64,000 nucleotides of DNA from Roseovarius nitratireducens (GCF_002925845.1 NZ_PDNI01000084.1:1-64000); one strand, 5' to 3'. Positions 35,164-44,593 are shown, numbered from the stretch's first letter. Numbers and translations are program-made. Notes: generated by a model from the sequence alone, not told the origin.

Positions 35164-35814
35164 ATGACACCCCGGCCCGCGCTCTCCTCTATTGCCACCA
35201 AGGCCCGAGGCAACCACCTCGCCCCGCTTGGCGCGCTGCACCTCGAACCGGACGAGGTGCCGGGATTCACCAGCCTCGTGTTGCTCGGCCCCGCCGGGCC
35301 GGACTTCTGGCCGCATGTCACCGCCGCGCCCGAATTCGCCGATGGCGCGCCCGACCCGCTCGACCGCTGGTCACTTCGGGTGATCGGCGCGCTGGCCAGC
35401 GATCTCGGCGCGCGCGCGGTCTTTCCCTTCGACGGCCCGCCCTGGCCATCCTTCACCGGCTGGGCGCGGCGCAGCGGGCGGGCCTGGTCCTCGCCGGTTG
35501 GGCTCTTGGTGCACGACACCACGGGCCTGATGCTGTCCTATCGCGGCGCGCTCGCCCTGCCCCACCGGATCGACCTGCCTGCCCCCGCCGCGCGCCCCTG
35601 TGACACCTGCGATGGCCAGCCCTGCCGCACCGCCTGCCCGGTGAGCGCGCTGTCGCCCGATGGCTACGACGTACCCGCCTGCAAGACCGATCTCGACCGG
35701 CCCGGCAACGACTGCATGGCGCGCGGCTGCGCCGTGCGCCGCGCCTGCCCGCTCAGCCAGGGCGCAGGCCGGACCGAGGCACAATCCGCCTTCCACATGG
35801 GATACTTCCGATGA
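35164..35814 (+). CDS. Cys-rich ferredoxin-like protein
   Basis: The 216-residue protein contains PCDTCDGQPCRTACPVSAL and then CKTDLDRPGNDCMARGCAVR with RRACPLSQ, nine Cys in two clusters that look like Fe-S ligands of a ferredoxin-type module, although spacing differs from standard 2[4Fe-4S]. The N-terminal half has no recognised domain (VVTAAPEFADGAPDPLDRWS region). Homologues are usually called ferredoxin in Rhodobacterales. It overlaps the phosphatase gene by 4 bases (ATGA) and probably belongs to the argB transcript. Confidence 0.7.
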   Translation: MTPRPALSSIATKARGNHLAPLGALHLEPDEVPGFTSLVLLGPAGPDFWPHVTAAPEFADGAPDPLDRWSLRVIGALASDLGARAVFPFDGPPWPSFTGWARRSGRAWSSPVGLLVHDTTGLMLSYRGALALPHRIDLPAPAARPCDTCDGQPCRTACPVSALSPDGYDVPACKTDLDRPGNDCMARGCAVRRACPLSQGAGRTEAQSAFHMGYFR

Positions 35815-36299
35815 AACGCCTGGTCCTCATGCGCCACGCCAAGTCCGATTGGGGCGACCCGGCGCTGCCCGACCACGCCCGCCCCCTCAACGAACGCGGT
35901 CGCCGCTCGGCCACCGCGCTCGGCGACTGGCTGCGCGCAATGGGCGTTTTGCCGGATCAGATCCTGTGTTCCTCGTCCGAACGCACGCAGGAGACCTGCG
36001 CGCGCCTGAACCTGCCGCTCGCCCCCGAGCTTCACGACGCGCTCTACCTCGCCGAGGCACCGGACATGCTTCGGGTGCTGCGCGGGGCCACTGGTTCGCA
36101 GGTGCTGATGCTCGGCCACAACCCGGGCATCGCCGAGTTCGCCGCCCGTCTCGTCGCCGCACCGCCAGACCACGACCGCTTCCATGACTACCCCACCGGG
36201 GCGACGCTGGTCGCACGCTTCGACATCGACGACTGGGCCGATGTCGCCCCCGGCACCGGCACGGCGCTGCACTTCGTCATCCCGCGAGACCTGATCTGA
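35811..36299 (+). CDS. SixA-like histidine phosphatase
   Basis: This 162-residue protein is a small histidine phosphatase: LVLMRHAKSDWGDP with the catalytic His, RPLNERGRRSA, CSSSERTQETC and VLMLGHNPGIAEFA with the second His. SixA removes phosphate from His of phosphotransfer domains in E. coli; the target here is unknown. It is coupled to the preceding gene by a 4-base overlap and lies 5 bases from the next. Confidence 0.87.
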   Translation: MKRLVLMRHAKSDWGDPALPDHARPLNERGRRSATALGDWLRAMGVLPDQILCSSSERTQETCARLNLPLAPELHDALYLAEAPDMLRVLRGATGSQVLMLGHNPGIAEFAARLVAAPPDHDRFHDYPTGATLVARFDIDDWADVAPGTGTALHFVIPRDLI

Positions 36300-36304
36300 G
36301 CGCG

Positions 36305-37420
36305 ATGCAGACACCGCGCTTCATCGGCTCGGACATCTACCGCGGCTCGAGCTACGGGCCGCGCCACCCGCTCTCGATCCCGCGCGTGCCGACGGTGACC
36401 GACCTCTGCCGCGCCATGGGCTGGCTCCCGGACACCCAGTATGTCACCAGCCCCCGCGCGAAGGCGGAGGCCCTGACCGCGTGGCACAGCCCAGCCTATA
36501 TCGCGGCACTGCAACGCGCCGAGACCGAGGGGCACGTCACCGCCGAAACCCGCGCTCGCCACCACCTCGGCACGCTGTCGAACCCGGTCTTTCCAGAGAT
36601 GTTCCGTCGTCCCGCGACGGCGGCGGGCGGCTCGCTCCTCGCGGCCGACCTGCTCGGCAAAGGTGGCGCAGTCTACAATCCCGGCGGCGGCACCCATCAC
36701 GGCATGGCGGACCGGGCGGCGGGATTCTGCTACCTCAACGACCCGGTTCTGGCGCTGAAGGCGTTCCTCGCCCAGGGCCTCACCCGCATCGCCTATGTCG
36801 ATATTGACGCCCATCACTGCGACGGGGTCGCGGCGGCGTTTCACGGCGAGAGCCGCGTGCTCATGATCTCCACCCACGAGGCCGGGCGCTGGCCCTTCAC
36901 CGGCGCCCTCGACGACCGCGCAGGCGGTCACGCCATCAACCTGCCGCTGCCGCGCGACACCAATGACAGTGGCTTCGCCATGGCGCTGCACGAGGTGATC
37001 CTGCCCAGCCTGCAGGCGATGCGGCCGCAGGCCATCGTCCTGCAATGCGGGGCCGACGCGGTGGCCGAGGATCCGCTCTCGCGCCTCGCGCTCTCCAATA
37101 ACGCCCACTGGGCCACCGTCGCGGCCCTCCGCACGCTCGGCCCCCGCCTGCTGGTCCTCGGCGGCGGCGGCTACAACCCGTGGACCGTAGGCCGCCTCTG
37201 GGCGGGTGTCTGGGCCATCCTGAACGGGTATGACATCCCCGACCGCCTGCCCGAACGCGCCCGCAGCATCCTCGCCGCGCTCACGTGGTCGCGCCGCCCG
37301 GCGCTGCCGCCCGATACCCTGGTGGATACGCTGCGCGATCGTCCACGCGAAGGCGTGATCGCCGACGACCTGCGTGCCGCGATTGCCACCCTGCGCGAAC
37401 GCCGCGCCGCGTGGGTCTGA
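36305..37420 (+). CDS. Histone-deacetylase-family amidohydrolase (AcuC-like)
   Basis: The 371-residue enzyme shows the arginase/deacetylase fold: GGGTHHGM (active-site His pair), YVDIDAHHCDGV (zinc Asp and His), QCGADAVAEDPL (zinc Asp) and LVLGGGGYN with the transition-state Tyr. Bacterial members deacetylate acetyl-lysine proteins, acetylpolyamines or other amides; AcuC belongs here. Substrate is not determinable. It is the last gene of the run starting at argB; a GC hairpin and a dispersed repeat follow. Confidence 0.9.
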   Translation: MQTPRFIGSDIYRGSSYGPRHPLSIPRVPTVTDLCRAMGWLPDTQYVTSPRAKAEALTAWHSPAYIAALQRAETEGHVTAETRARHHLGTLSNPVFPEMFRRPATAAGGSLLAADLLGKGGAVYNPGGGTHHGMADRAAGFCYLNDPVLALKAFLAQGLTRIAYVDIDAHHCDGVAAAFHGESRVLMISTHEAGRWPFTGALDDRAGGHAINLPLPRDTNDSGFAMALHEVILPSLQAMRPQAIVLQCGADAVAEDPLSRLALSNNAHWATVAALRTLGPRLLVLGGGGYNPWTVGRLWAGVWAILNGYDIPDRLPERARSILAALTWSRRPALPPDTLVDTLRDRPREGVIADDLRAAIATLRERRAAWV

Positions 37421-37446
37421 CAGCGCAGGGGCGGCCCCTCGGACCG

Positions 37447-37510
37447 CCCCTTCATCTTGCCAAAAATATTCCGGGGGAGTCGCGCATCGCGCGACGGGGG
37501 CAGCGCCCCC
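37447..37510. repeat. Dispersed intergenic repeat, copy B
   Basis: Second copy of the element at 6815-6883. TTCATCTTGCC, AAATATTCCGGGGGAGTCGC and the terminal GGGGGCAGCGCCCCC are shared; the middle hairpin differs in sequence (TCGCGC-ATC-GCGCGA) but is again perfectly paired. It fills the gap between the convergent deacetylase and bztD genes, and may act as a two-way terminator together with the hairpin GGGGCGG/CCGCCCC just before it. Confidence 0.75.
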
Positions 37511-37517
37511 AAGACCA

Positions 37518-38285
37518 TCAGTGCCCCAGAATCTGGCTCAGGAACAGCTTGGTGCGCTCGCTCTTGGGGTTGTTGAAGAACTCCTCGGGCTCGTTCTGCT
37601 CCACGATCTGGCCCTGGTCCATAAAGATCACCCGGTTCGCCACCTTGCGGGCAAATCCCATCTCGTGGGTCACGCAGAGCATGGTCATGCCTTCCTCGGC
37701 CAGCTCGATCATGGTGTCGAGCACCTCCGAGATCATCTCGGGATCGAGCGCCGAGGTGGGCTCGTCAAAGAGCATGATCCGCGGCTTCATGCACAGCGAC
37801 CGGGCAATCGCCACCCGCTGCTGTTGTCCCCCCGAGAGCTGGCCGGGATACTTGTCCGCCTGTTCGGGGATCTTGACCTTGGTGAGGAAATGCATCGCGA
37901 TTTCCTCGGCCTCGCGCTTGGGCGTCTTGCGCACCCAGATCGGGGCCAGCGTGCAGTTCTCGAGGATCGTCAGGTGCGGGAACAGGTTGAAATGCTGGAA
38001 CACCATCCCGACCTCCGAGCGGATCCGGTCGATGTTCTTGATATCGTTCGACAGCACCGTGCCATCGACGGTGATCGACCCCTTCTGATGCTCCTCCAGC
38101 GCGTTGATGCAGCGGATGAGCGTCGATTTCCCCGATCCCGAGGGCCCCGCGATCACGATCCGCTCGCCCTGATAGACTGTCAGGTCGATATCGCGCAGCA
38201 CGTGGAACGCACCAAACCATTTGTTCATCTTGCTGATCTCGACGGCAACCTCGTCGGAGACCTTCATTTGTGCTTCTGCGGCCAT
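37518..38285 (-). CDS. bztD: Polar amino-acid ABC transporter ATPase BztD/AapP
   Basis: The 255-residue ATPase has Walker [14 protein letters not shown], signature [15 protein letters not shown], Walker [15 protein letters not shown] and [19 protein letters not shown], typical of amino-acid (GlnQ-type) ATPases. It energises uptake of glutamate, glutamine, aspartate and asparagine as in the Rhodobacter Bzt system. ATG 38285 was preferred; ATG 38267 is possible. Last gene of bztABCD, 14 bases after bztC. Confidence 0.92.
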   Translation of the reverse strand: MAAEAQMKVSDEVAVEISKMNKWFGAFHVLRDIDLTVYQGERIVIAGPSGSGKSTLIRCINALEEHQKGSITVDGTVLSNDIKNIDRIRSEVGMVFQHFNLFPHLTILENCTLAPIWVRKTPKREAEEIAMHFLTKVKIPEQADKYPGQLSGGQQQRVAIARSLCMKPRIMLFDEPTSALDPEMISEVLDTMIELAEEGMTMLCVTHEMGFARKVANRVIFMDQGQIVEQNEPEEFFNNPKSERTKLFLSQILGH

Positions 38286-38299
38286 GTCGATGACCCTCC

Positions 38300-39589
38300 T
38301 TACCGATGATCGGTCTGAAGCTGACGCTCCAGCCATTGCGAATATTGCGAGATGCCGTAGCAGGTGATGAAGAACAGCAGTGCGGCGAAGCCGAACAGCT
38401 CCCAATAGACGCCGTTCCATTCCGCCGAGGCGAGGATCGGGCCGCGGATCATGCCGACGATGTCGAACATCGAGATCACCGAGACCAGCGTGGTATCCTT
38501 GAACAGCCCCACGGCGACGTTGACGATGCCCGGGATCGAAATTTTCAGCGCCTGCGGCAGGATGATGAACTGCATCGACTGCGCGTAGTCGAGCCCGAGA
38601 CTGTCAGCCGCCTCGTATTGCCCGCGCGGCAGCGCCGCGAGCCCGCCCCGAATCACCTCGGCGATATAGGCCGAGGCGAACATCGTGATCATGATGATGA
38701 CCCGCAGGATGAGGTCGAAATTCGTGCCCGGCGGCAGGAAATATGCCAGCACCACGTTCGCCACGAACAAGAGCGTGATGAGCGGCACACCGCGTATGAA
38801 CTCGATGAAGATCACGCAGATCCACTTGATGATCGGCATGTTGGATTGCCGCCCCAGCGCCAGCGCGATCCCGAAGGGCAGCGACAGCGACACGCAGACC
38901 ACACCCAGCATCAGGTTGATCATGAAACCGCCCATGTCGCGCGACGCCACCGGCTCGAGCGCCATGAAACCGGCAGTGGACCCGGTCAAAAACCCGGCAG
39001 CCCACCAGAACACCATCGCCCCCGCGATCCCCGCAAGGACCGCAACACCGGCGCTGACGGTCAGGGTGCGCCGATAGACGAGAACGCCGAACAGCACGCC
39101 CAACAGCGCCATGATCGGAACCATGATCGACCCGCCCCAGATCAGCCAGTAGGCGATGAACGGGTAGAGCCCGGTAAAGATCAGCAGTATGCGCGGCAGG
39201 AACTTGATGAACAGCACCGGCGCGATCGCCGCGAACAGCAGCACGAAGGCCAGCGTCGGCCTCCAGTAGAGCTCGTCGGGATACTTGAACCCGAACAGAA
39301 GCTGGTTCCAGCGCTCGGTCAGCACCGCGAAACAGGCCCCCGTGCGCCCATCGAGCATCTCGCGGCAGGCCGTAAGGCTGGGGCTGTCCCAGATACCATT
39401 GAAAAACCACGGCGCCGCCGCGACCACGATACTGATGACGACATAAGCAGTAACCACCGTGAGCAGGCCGTTGGCCACCGAGGAAAACAGGTTCTCGCGC
39501 AGCCACTTGATGACCCCCGTCTCCGTCACCGGCGGCGGCGCCTCGGGGAGCATGTGCTCGCGGTGGAAGGCGACATTATCATGCGACAT
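38300..39589 (-). CDS. bztC: Amino-acid ABC transporter permease BztC/AapM
   Basis: The 429-residue permease is much longer than ordinary amino-acid permeases because of extra N-terminal membrane segments, a feature of Bzt/Aap systems. The C-terminal core has [35 protein letters not shown] and [20 protein letters not shown], the coupling loop. It pairs with BztB in the membrane. It starts 3 bases after the bztB stop. Confidence 0.92.
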   Translation of the reverse strand: MSHDNVAFHREHMLPEAPPPVTETGVIKWLRENLFSSVANGLLTVVTAYVVISIVVAAAPWFFNGIWDSPSLTACREMLDGRTGACFAVLTERWNQLLFGFKYPDELYWRPTLAFVLLFAAIAPVLFIKFLPRILLIFTGLYPFIAYWLIWGGSIMVPIMALLGVLFGVLVYRRTLTVSAGVAVLAGIAGAMVFWWAAGFLTGSTAGFMALEPVASRDMGGFMINLMLGVVCVSLSLPFGIALALGRQSNMPIIKWICVIFIEFIRGVPLITLLFVANVVLAYFLPPGTNFDLILRVIIMITMFASAYIAEVIRGGLAALPRGQYEAADSLGLDYAQSMQFIILPQALKISIPGIVNVAVGLFKDTTLVSVISMFDIVGMIRGPILASAEWNGVYWELFGFAALLFFITCYGISQYSQWLERQLQTDHR

Positions 39590-39592
39590 GGC

Positions 39593-40807
39593 TCACCGCT
39601 CCTTCAGCGCAATGGAGTTGTTGTACAGGTTCATCACCGCCGAGATTGCAAGGCTGATCGTCAGGTAGAAAAGCATCAGCAGCAGCACGCATTCGATCGC
39701 GCGCCCGGTCTGGTTCAGGGTGATGCCCCCCAGCGTGCCGGTCACGTCCATGTAGCCCACGGCGATGGCCAGCGACGAGTTCTTGGTGAGGTTGAGATAT
39801 TGCGAAATCACCGGCGGGATGATGACGCGCAGCGCCTGCGGCAGGATCACGAGGTTCATGATCCGCCCCGGACGCAGGCCCAGCGAGGCCGCCGCCTCGG
39901 TCTGGCCGCGGTTCACCGCCAGGATCCCCGCACGCACGTTCTCCGCGATGAAGGCCCCCGTGTAGATCGCAAGAGCGAACCACAGCGCGATGAGCGACCC
40001 GCGGATTTGCATGCCGCCCTGAAAATTGAACGTTTCGAGCGCGGGATAGTCCAGAGAGATCGGTCGCCCCATGACGAAAAAGATGAGGATCGTGGGGACA
40101 AACAGAATCACCAGAGACGGCCACCCCATCGGCAGCAGCTTTCCGGTGTCGTAGAGCAGTTTGGTGGCGTAGCGACGGTAATAGATCGCGCCCGCAATCG
40201 AGGCGAGGAAGGTCAGCACCACCACCTGCGAGCCCGGCTCCCAGATTGGCAAAGGTGCATAGATCCCGCGATTGGTGAATGCGAAGGACCCGAAGAGCAT
40301 GCTTGACTCCGAGTTGTCGCCCCGGAACGCGCTCGGCGACGGCAGAACCGCCGTCATGATGGTAAAGATGATGAGGATCCAGATCAGCACCGGCACGTTG
40401 CGGAACGCCTCGACATACCCGGCCATCAGCTTGCGCACGAGCCAGTTGGGCGAGAGCCGCAGAACACCGGCGATCACGCCGAAGATTGTCGCGGTCAGAC
40501 ACCCGAGAAAGGCCACGATCAGCGTGTTCAGAACGCCCACCACAGAGGCCCGCAGATGGCTTGATTGGCTGTCATACTCGATCGGACGCTGGTTGATGTC
40601 ATAGCCAGACGGCTCTGCCAGGAACCCGAAGGCGATATTCTGGCCTTGCTCGGCCAGGTTCGTCACCAGGTTGGCGCCGAGATAGGCCATCAGCGCGACC
40701 AGCAGCATCAGCGCGATGAATTGAAACGTGTAGGAGCGATACCGCGTGTCGTAGATCAACTGCGACAGCCGGAACGACGCCTGTGGAGGGTCGGTCATCG
40801 TCGTCAT
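39593..40807 (-). CDS. bztB: Amino-acid ABC transporter permease BztB/AapQ
   Basis: The 404-residue permease begins (M)TTMTDPPQASFRLSQLIYD and has about eight membrane segments, with VGVLNTLIVAFLGCLTATIF, VEAFRNVPVLIWILIIF and the EAA-like loop AAASLGLRPGRIMNLVILPQ. ATG 40807 is used; ATG 40798 is nearly as good, and the longer upstream frame runs through the bztA-bztB hairpin. The 121-base gap to bztA with a strong hairpin probably lowers expression relative to bztA. Confidence 0.9.
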   Translation of the reverse strand: MTTMTDPPQASFRLSQLIYDTRYRSYTFQFIALMLLVALMAYLGANLVTNLAEQGQNIAFGFLAEPSGYDINQRPIEYDSQSSHLRASVVGVLNTLIVAFLGCLTATIFGVIAGVLRLSPNWLVRKLMAGYVEAFRNVPVLIWILIIFTIMTAVLPSPSAFRGDNSESSMLFGSFAFTNRGIYAPLPIWEPGSQVVVLTFLASIAGAIYYRRYATKLLYDTGKLLPMGWPSLVILFVPTILIFFVMGRPISLDYPALETFNFQGGMQIRGSLIALWFALAIYTGAFIAENVRAGILAVNRGQTEAAASLGLRPGRIMNLVILPQALRVIIPPVISQYLNLTKNSSLAIAVGYMDVTGTLGGITLNQTGRAIECVLLLMLFYLTISLAISAVMNLYNNSIALKER

Positions 40808-40885
40808 CTGGGATTTCCCTGTTCTTCGACCCGGTTTTTTATCGGCGTTTTCGCCGTGGGCCGTTTCTTTGAGATCCGTCATGCG

Positions 40886-40916
40886 CGAAGGGCGCGGGAT
40901 GACCCCGCGCCCTTCG
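40886..40916 (-). terminator. Strong hairpin between bztA and bztB
   Basis: A perfect 13-bp GC-rich stem (40886-40898 with 40904-40916) and a 5-base loop lie 12 bases after the bztA stop. There is no T-run. In transporter operons such hairpins stabilise the binding-protein mRNA or partly terminate, giving more binding protein than permease; this role is inferred. Confidence 0.7.
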
Positions 40917-40928
40917 TCAGTTCTTGTC

Positions 40929-41948
40929 TTACCGGAACGGCGGCGAGTAGAGGATGCCACCGTCGGTCCACTGCGCGTTCAGACCGCGCGCCAGACCGAT
41001 CGGGGTATTCTCGCCGATGTTCTTCTCGAACAACTCGCCATAGTTGCCACCAACCGCGATTGCGCGCTTGGCCCAATCAGCGTCGAGGCCGATCATCTCG
41101 CCAAGGTTGCCCTCGGTGCCAAGCAGGCGGTTGATCTCGGGGCTGTTGGTCGGCGCAGATGCCATCTCGTCGACATTGGCGCTGGTGACACCCAGTTCCT
41201 CAGCCGAGATCAGGGCGTTGAGCGTCCAGCGCACGATATCACCCCACTCGTTATCGCCGTGGCGCACAAGCGGGCCAAGTGGCTCTTTCGAGACGATTTC
41301 CGGCAGGATCACGTGATCGCCGGGGTTCTCGAACGCGGCGCGGGTCGCGGCAAGGCCGGAAGCGTCGGTGGTGTAGGCATCGCATGCACCGGCCAGATAC
41401 TGCTGCTGGCCTTCGGCATTGGTTTCAATCGGCACCGGCTCGTAGCTGATGTTGTTCTTGCGGAAGAAGTCCGCGAGGTTCAGCTCGGTGGTGGTGCCGG
41501 TCTGGATGCACACGGTCGCGCCGTCGAGTTCCTTGGCCGAGGTCACACCCAGCGCCTTGGGAACCATGAAGCCCTGACCATCATAGTAGTTGACGCCGAC
41601 GAATTCGAACTTGAGATCGGTGTCGCGCGAGAAGGTCCAGGTGGTGTTGCGGGCCAGCATATCGACCTCGCCAGAGGCGAGCGCGGTGAACCGCGTCTTG
41701 CCGGTGGTCGGCACGAATTCGACAGAGGTCGGGTCGCCCAGAACGGCGGCGGCAACGGCGCGGCACACGGCCACGTCAAAGCCTTCCCAAACCCCGTTGG
41801 CGTCGGGCGCGGCAAAGCCGACGAGACCGGTGGTCACGCCGCAATTGAGCGTGCCGCGCGCCTTCACGTCGTCGAGCGTGGCCGCAGCCGCCGCACCGCC
41901 AACAAGGCCGGCCACGGTCAGAGCGCCCAGAAATACGGTTTTTTTCAT
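40929..41948 (-). CDS. bztA: Periplasmic Glu/Gln/Asp/Asn-binding protein BztA/AapJ
   Basis: The 339-residue protein has a Sec signal peptide (MKKTVFLGALTVAGLVGGAA) and an SBP_bac_3 domain starting TLDDVKARGTLNCGVTTG. GFDVAVCRAVAAAVLG and ARNTTWTFSRDTDL form the ligand-binding region characteristic of BztA/AapJ. It binds acidic and amide amino acids in the periplasm. First gene of bztABCD. The 202-base upstream gap contains an 18-base palindrome close to the start. Confidence 0.94.
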   Translation of the reverse strand: MKKTVFLGALTVAGLVGGAAAAATLDDVKARGTLNCGVTTGLVGFAAPDANGVWEGFDVAVCRAVAAAVLGDPTSVEFVPTTGKTRFTALASGEVDMLARNTTWTFSRDTDLKFEFVGVNYYDGQGFMVPKALGVTSAKELDGATVCIQTGTTTELNLADFFRKNNISYEPVPIETNAEGQQQYLAGACDAYTTDASGLAATRAAFENPGDHVILPEIVSKEPLGPLVRHGDNEWGDIVRWTLNALISAEELGVTSANVDEMASAPTNSPEINRLLGTEGNLGEMIGLDADWAKRAIAVGGNYGELFEKNIGENTPIGLARGLNAQWTDGGILYSPPFR

Positions 41949-41968
41949 GTTTACCTCTTCCTGATTGC

Positions 41969-41986
41969 CCGCTCTTTGAAGAGCGG
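41969..41986. promoter_or_regulatory. 18-bp perfect palindrome in bztA leader
   Basis: CCGCTCTTTGAAGAGCGG is fully self-complementary except for the 2-base centre and ends 20 bases before the bztA start codon. It may be an operator or a leader-RNA hairpin near the ribosome binding site. Confidence 0.35.
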
Positions 41987-42150
41987 TTCTTTAGACCCCG
42001 CGTTGTCACGAGGCCCGTATGACACTGGATAAGGGGTTCAAACCCCCGACAGTGACCGCGAGTTTGTGTGGATTCACCTCGCGCCGTCAAGACTTTGTTC
42101 CGCAAAACCCGGGGTCGGTGCCGCAGGGTTAACGCGCCATGCCGGTGAAA

Positions 42151-42873
42151 TCACCGCGCCCAAAGGGGTCGCGAAAGATCGTGAAAGCGTTTGGCGTTGA
42201 AGAAGTCACATTCTTTCTTTCTCGCCACCGCTTCGGCCTCTTCGTCGCTACCCCATTGCTCTTGCTGCCAGGATTCGTCGATGCGCGACGCCCGCCAGAG
42301 CGCCTCCAGTGGAGCCTGATCGCGCAGCGCCGCAAGACCGATAACCAGCGAGCCGCTCAGGCAAACGAGATCGTGAAACGCCGTCAACGCCCATATGTCG
42401 AGCAGCCGAACCTCCGCGTGCAACCGCTCCAGCGCCGCCGCGTCCTGCGTCACGTGCATGACTCCACTGGTCGTGCGCAGCCGTACCGAAAAGGCCGATT
42501 CGGCCCAATCGAGCAGCGGATCCCAGGCCTCTGCCTGCCGCGCGACCAGCTCGGCGGGGCTCTCTGCCCGATAGCACAGCAGGTCGCTGCTGCCATACTC
42601 CGCCAGCATCGCGGCCACCTCGGCCTGCTCACGCGCCACCCGGTCGATGGCGGCATTGGCGGCGCGGGTCAGGGGCATGGTCGCGGGCACGATCTCGCCC
42701 TCCTGCGCGTCCCACTCGGCGGCAATCTCGCGTGCCAGCGCCTGCGTCGGCACCACCAGTTCGGCCTTGGCGGGCGTGCGCACCGCCCGCCCGTCGAGCC
42801 GCACGCCAAAGCCGCCCCCGGCCTCCACGACTTCCGCCGCATTCCAGAATCGTTTGGCTGCCCATTCGCTCAT
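42151..42873 (-). CDS. ATP12-family F1-ATPase assembly chaperone
   Basis: The 240-residue protein matches ATP12 proteins of alphaproteobacteria and mitochondria, which bind the F1 alpha subunit before assembly. Seen features are AKRFWNAAEVVEAGGGFGVRLDGR, EWDAQEGEIVPATMPLTR and DLLCYRAESP followed by DPLLDWAES, all conserved in the family. ATG 42873 overlaps the stop of the HAD gene (ATGA). It is the last gene of the operon crcB - rluC-like - HAD - atp12. Confidence 0.9.
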   Translation of the reverse strand: MSEWAAKRFWNAAEVVEAGGGFGVRLDGRAVRTPAKAELVVPTQALAREIAAEWDAQEGEIVPATMPLTRAANAAIDRVAREQAEVAAMLAEYGSSDLLCYRAESPAELVARQAEAWDPLLDWAESAFSVRLRTTSGVMHVTQDAAALERLHAEVRLLDIWALTAFHDLVCLSGSLVIGLAALRDQAPLEALWRASRIDESWQQEQWGSDEEAEAVARKKECDFFNAKRFHDLSRPLWAR

Positions 42874-43553
42874 CGCCAAGCCCCCCAGTCATCCATAAGC
42901 GCCGCCGCAAGCTGGCCAAAGTCGTCCACCAGCCGCGCGGCGCCATCCAGTGCGTCGGCGCGGTGATAGCCCCATGTCACGCCGATTCCGGCGATCCCGG
43001 CGGCCCGCGCCATCTCCATGTCATAGCTCGTGTCGCCGATCATCACCGCGTCTTGCGGCGCGACACCCGTCTCGGCCAGCGCCGCGTGCAGCATCGCGGG
43101 ATGCGGCTTGGAGGGGTGATGATCTGCCACCTGCCTGGTGACGAAATATCCCTCCAGCGCATGCCCCTCCACCAGCTTTGCCAGCCCGCGCGCCGATTTG
43201 CCGGTGGCCACGCCCAAGAGCAGCTCGGGCACCGCGCGCAGCGCGTCCAGGGTCTCGCGCGCTTGCGGGTAGAACGGTGAGGAGGTGGCCACCGCCTGCC
43301 CGGCCCGCAGTTTCATGTAGGCCGACTTGTAGCCCTCCACGATCTCGCGCCTCGCCGCGTCCGGAAGGTGCGGCGCGAGCCGCGCCACCGCCACGTCGAG
43401 CGACAGACCGACGATCCCGAGGATCGTCTCGCGCGCAGGCGCGGCCTCACCCACGGCGGCGAACCCTTCGTACATCGCGGCGAGGATATCGTTCTGGCTG
43501 TCCACCAGCGTGCCATCCACGTCGAAAATCACGAGGCGCAGCCGCCCGCTCAT
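42870..43553 (-). CDS. HAD-family phosphatase (phosphoglycolate phosphatase-like)
   Basis: The 227-residue HAD hydrolase has motif I VIFDVDGTLVDSQ, motif II near GVATGKS, motif III Lys in HHPSKPHP, and motif IV GDTSYDMEMARAAG. The cap domain is alpha-helical (subclass IA), as in Gph and PpaX. Phosphoglycolate is a likely but unproven substrate. ATG 43553 overlaps the preceding pseudouridine synthase stop by ATGA. Confidence 0.87.
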   Translation of the reverse strand: MSGRLRLVIFDVDGTLVDSQNDILAAMYEGFAAVGEAAPARETILGIVGLSLDVAVARLAPHLPDAARREIVEGYKSAYMKLRAGQAVATSSPFYPQARETLDALRAVPELLLGVATGKSARGLAKLVEGHALEGYFVTRQVADHHPSKPHPAMLHAALAETGVAPQDAVMIGDTSYDMEMARAAGIAGIGVTWGYHRADALDGAARLVDDFGQLAAALMDDWGAWR

Positions 43554-44593
43554 ACGAGATCCTCGAACGGGTCCTCCGGCGCCTCGGAGGCCTGCCATTG
43601 AAACAGGTCCCATGTCCGCGCCATGTGCGCGGGCAGCGGCGCGGTCAGGTGCAAGATCGCCCGTGTCACCGGGTGCTCGATGGTCAGCGAACGGGCGTGC
43701 AGGTGCAGCTTGCGGCTCACTTCGCCGCCAAGTTGCGCGCCCCAGCCATCACCGAGATTCTCCTGCCCCGAGCCGCCATACTTGCCGTCGCCGATGATGG
43801 GATGCCCGATCTCGGCCATGTGGGCGCGCAACTGGTGGGTGCGCCCGGTAACGGGGGTGAGCGCCATCCACGACACGCGCCCGCCGGCGTTCTCGATCAT
43901 CGCGTAATCGGTGGTGGCCGCCTTGGCGCCGGGCGTGCCGGCCACATCGCGCGGGTGCAGGCAATGCATCTTCTCGCCCTCGCCGCCCGCGCCATGCCCC
44001 GGTGCCTTGACGAGACCATAACGCACCGTGCCCACGCGCGGGCTCGGCGCGCCGGCCACCGCGGCCCAGTAGATTTTGCGCGTGGCGCGGTGCCGGAACG
44101 CCGCCGTCAGCCCCTTGGCGGCCTCGCGGCTTCGCGCCAGCAACAGCACGCCAGATGTGTCCTTGTCCAGCCGGTGGACGAGGCGCGGCTTGTCTTCCGC
44201 ACCAAAGCGCAGCGCCTCGGCCAGCCCGTCCACGTGCCGCACCTGTCCGCTGCCGCCCTGCACCGGCAGGCCCGGCGGCTTGTTGAGCGCGATCACGTGA
44301 TCGTCGCGGTAGATGACGCAGGCGCGGATCATCGCGGCATCGGCATCGCTGATGCGCGTCGCGTCCGGCGCGGGCCGCGTGCCGGGATCGGGGATGGGGG
44401 GAATGCGCACGCTCTGCCCCTCCTGCAGCCGGGTCGCGGACTTTACCCGTCCGCCCTCTACCCGGAGCTCGCCCTTGCGGCACATCTTTTCGATCTGGCC
44501 TTGCGTCAGGTGCGGAAACTGCCGCCGCAGCCAGCGGTCGAGCCGCTGATCGCCCTCGCCCGGGGCCACGCTGCGCGTCTGGACCCCGCTCAT
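43550..44593 (-). CDS. RluC/RluD-type rRNA pseudouridine synthase
   Basis: The 347-residue protein has an S4 RNA-binding domain (RLDRWLRRQFPHLTQGQIEKM and MCRKGELRV) and a catalytic domain with RLDKDTSGVLLLAR containing the catalytic Asp, plus GRTHQLRAHMAEIGHPIIGD. RluC modifies 23S rRNA positions 955, 2504 and 2580 in E. coli; the alphaproteobacterial member here is most RluC-like but the sites are not proven. Coupled by ATGA overlaps to crcB upstream and the HAD gene downstream. Confidence 0.9.
   Translation of the reverse strand: MSGVQTRSVAPGEGDQRLDRWLRRQFPHLTQGQIEKMCRKGELRVEGGRVKSATRLQEGQSVRIPPIPDPGTRPAPDATRISDADAAMIRACVIYRDDHVIALNKPPGLPVQGGSGQVRHVDGLAEALRFGAEDKPRLVHRLDKDTSGVLLLARSREAAKGLTAAFRHRATRKIYWAAVAGAPSPRVGTVRYGLVKAPGHGAGGEGEKMHCLHPRDVAGTPGAKAATTDYAMIENAGGRVSWMALTPVTGRTHQLRAHMAEIGHPIIGDGKYGGSGQENLGDGWGAQLGGEVSRKLHLHARSLTIEHPVTRAILHLTAPLPAHMARTWDLFQWQASEAPEDPFEDLV

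Noticed and set aside
38306-40306. 666-residue open frame on the + strand opposite bztC/bztB
   Set aside because: It is antisense to two clear membrane genes and its composition (His, Arg, Asp-rich) reflects GC codon bias on the other strand.
42030-42050. T-arm-like GGGGTTCAAACCCC suggesting a tRNA
   Set aside because: No matching acceptor, D-arm or anticodon arm lies upstream within 70 bases, and no CCA end follows.
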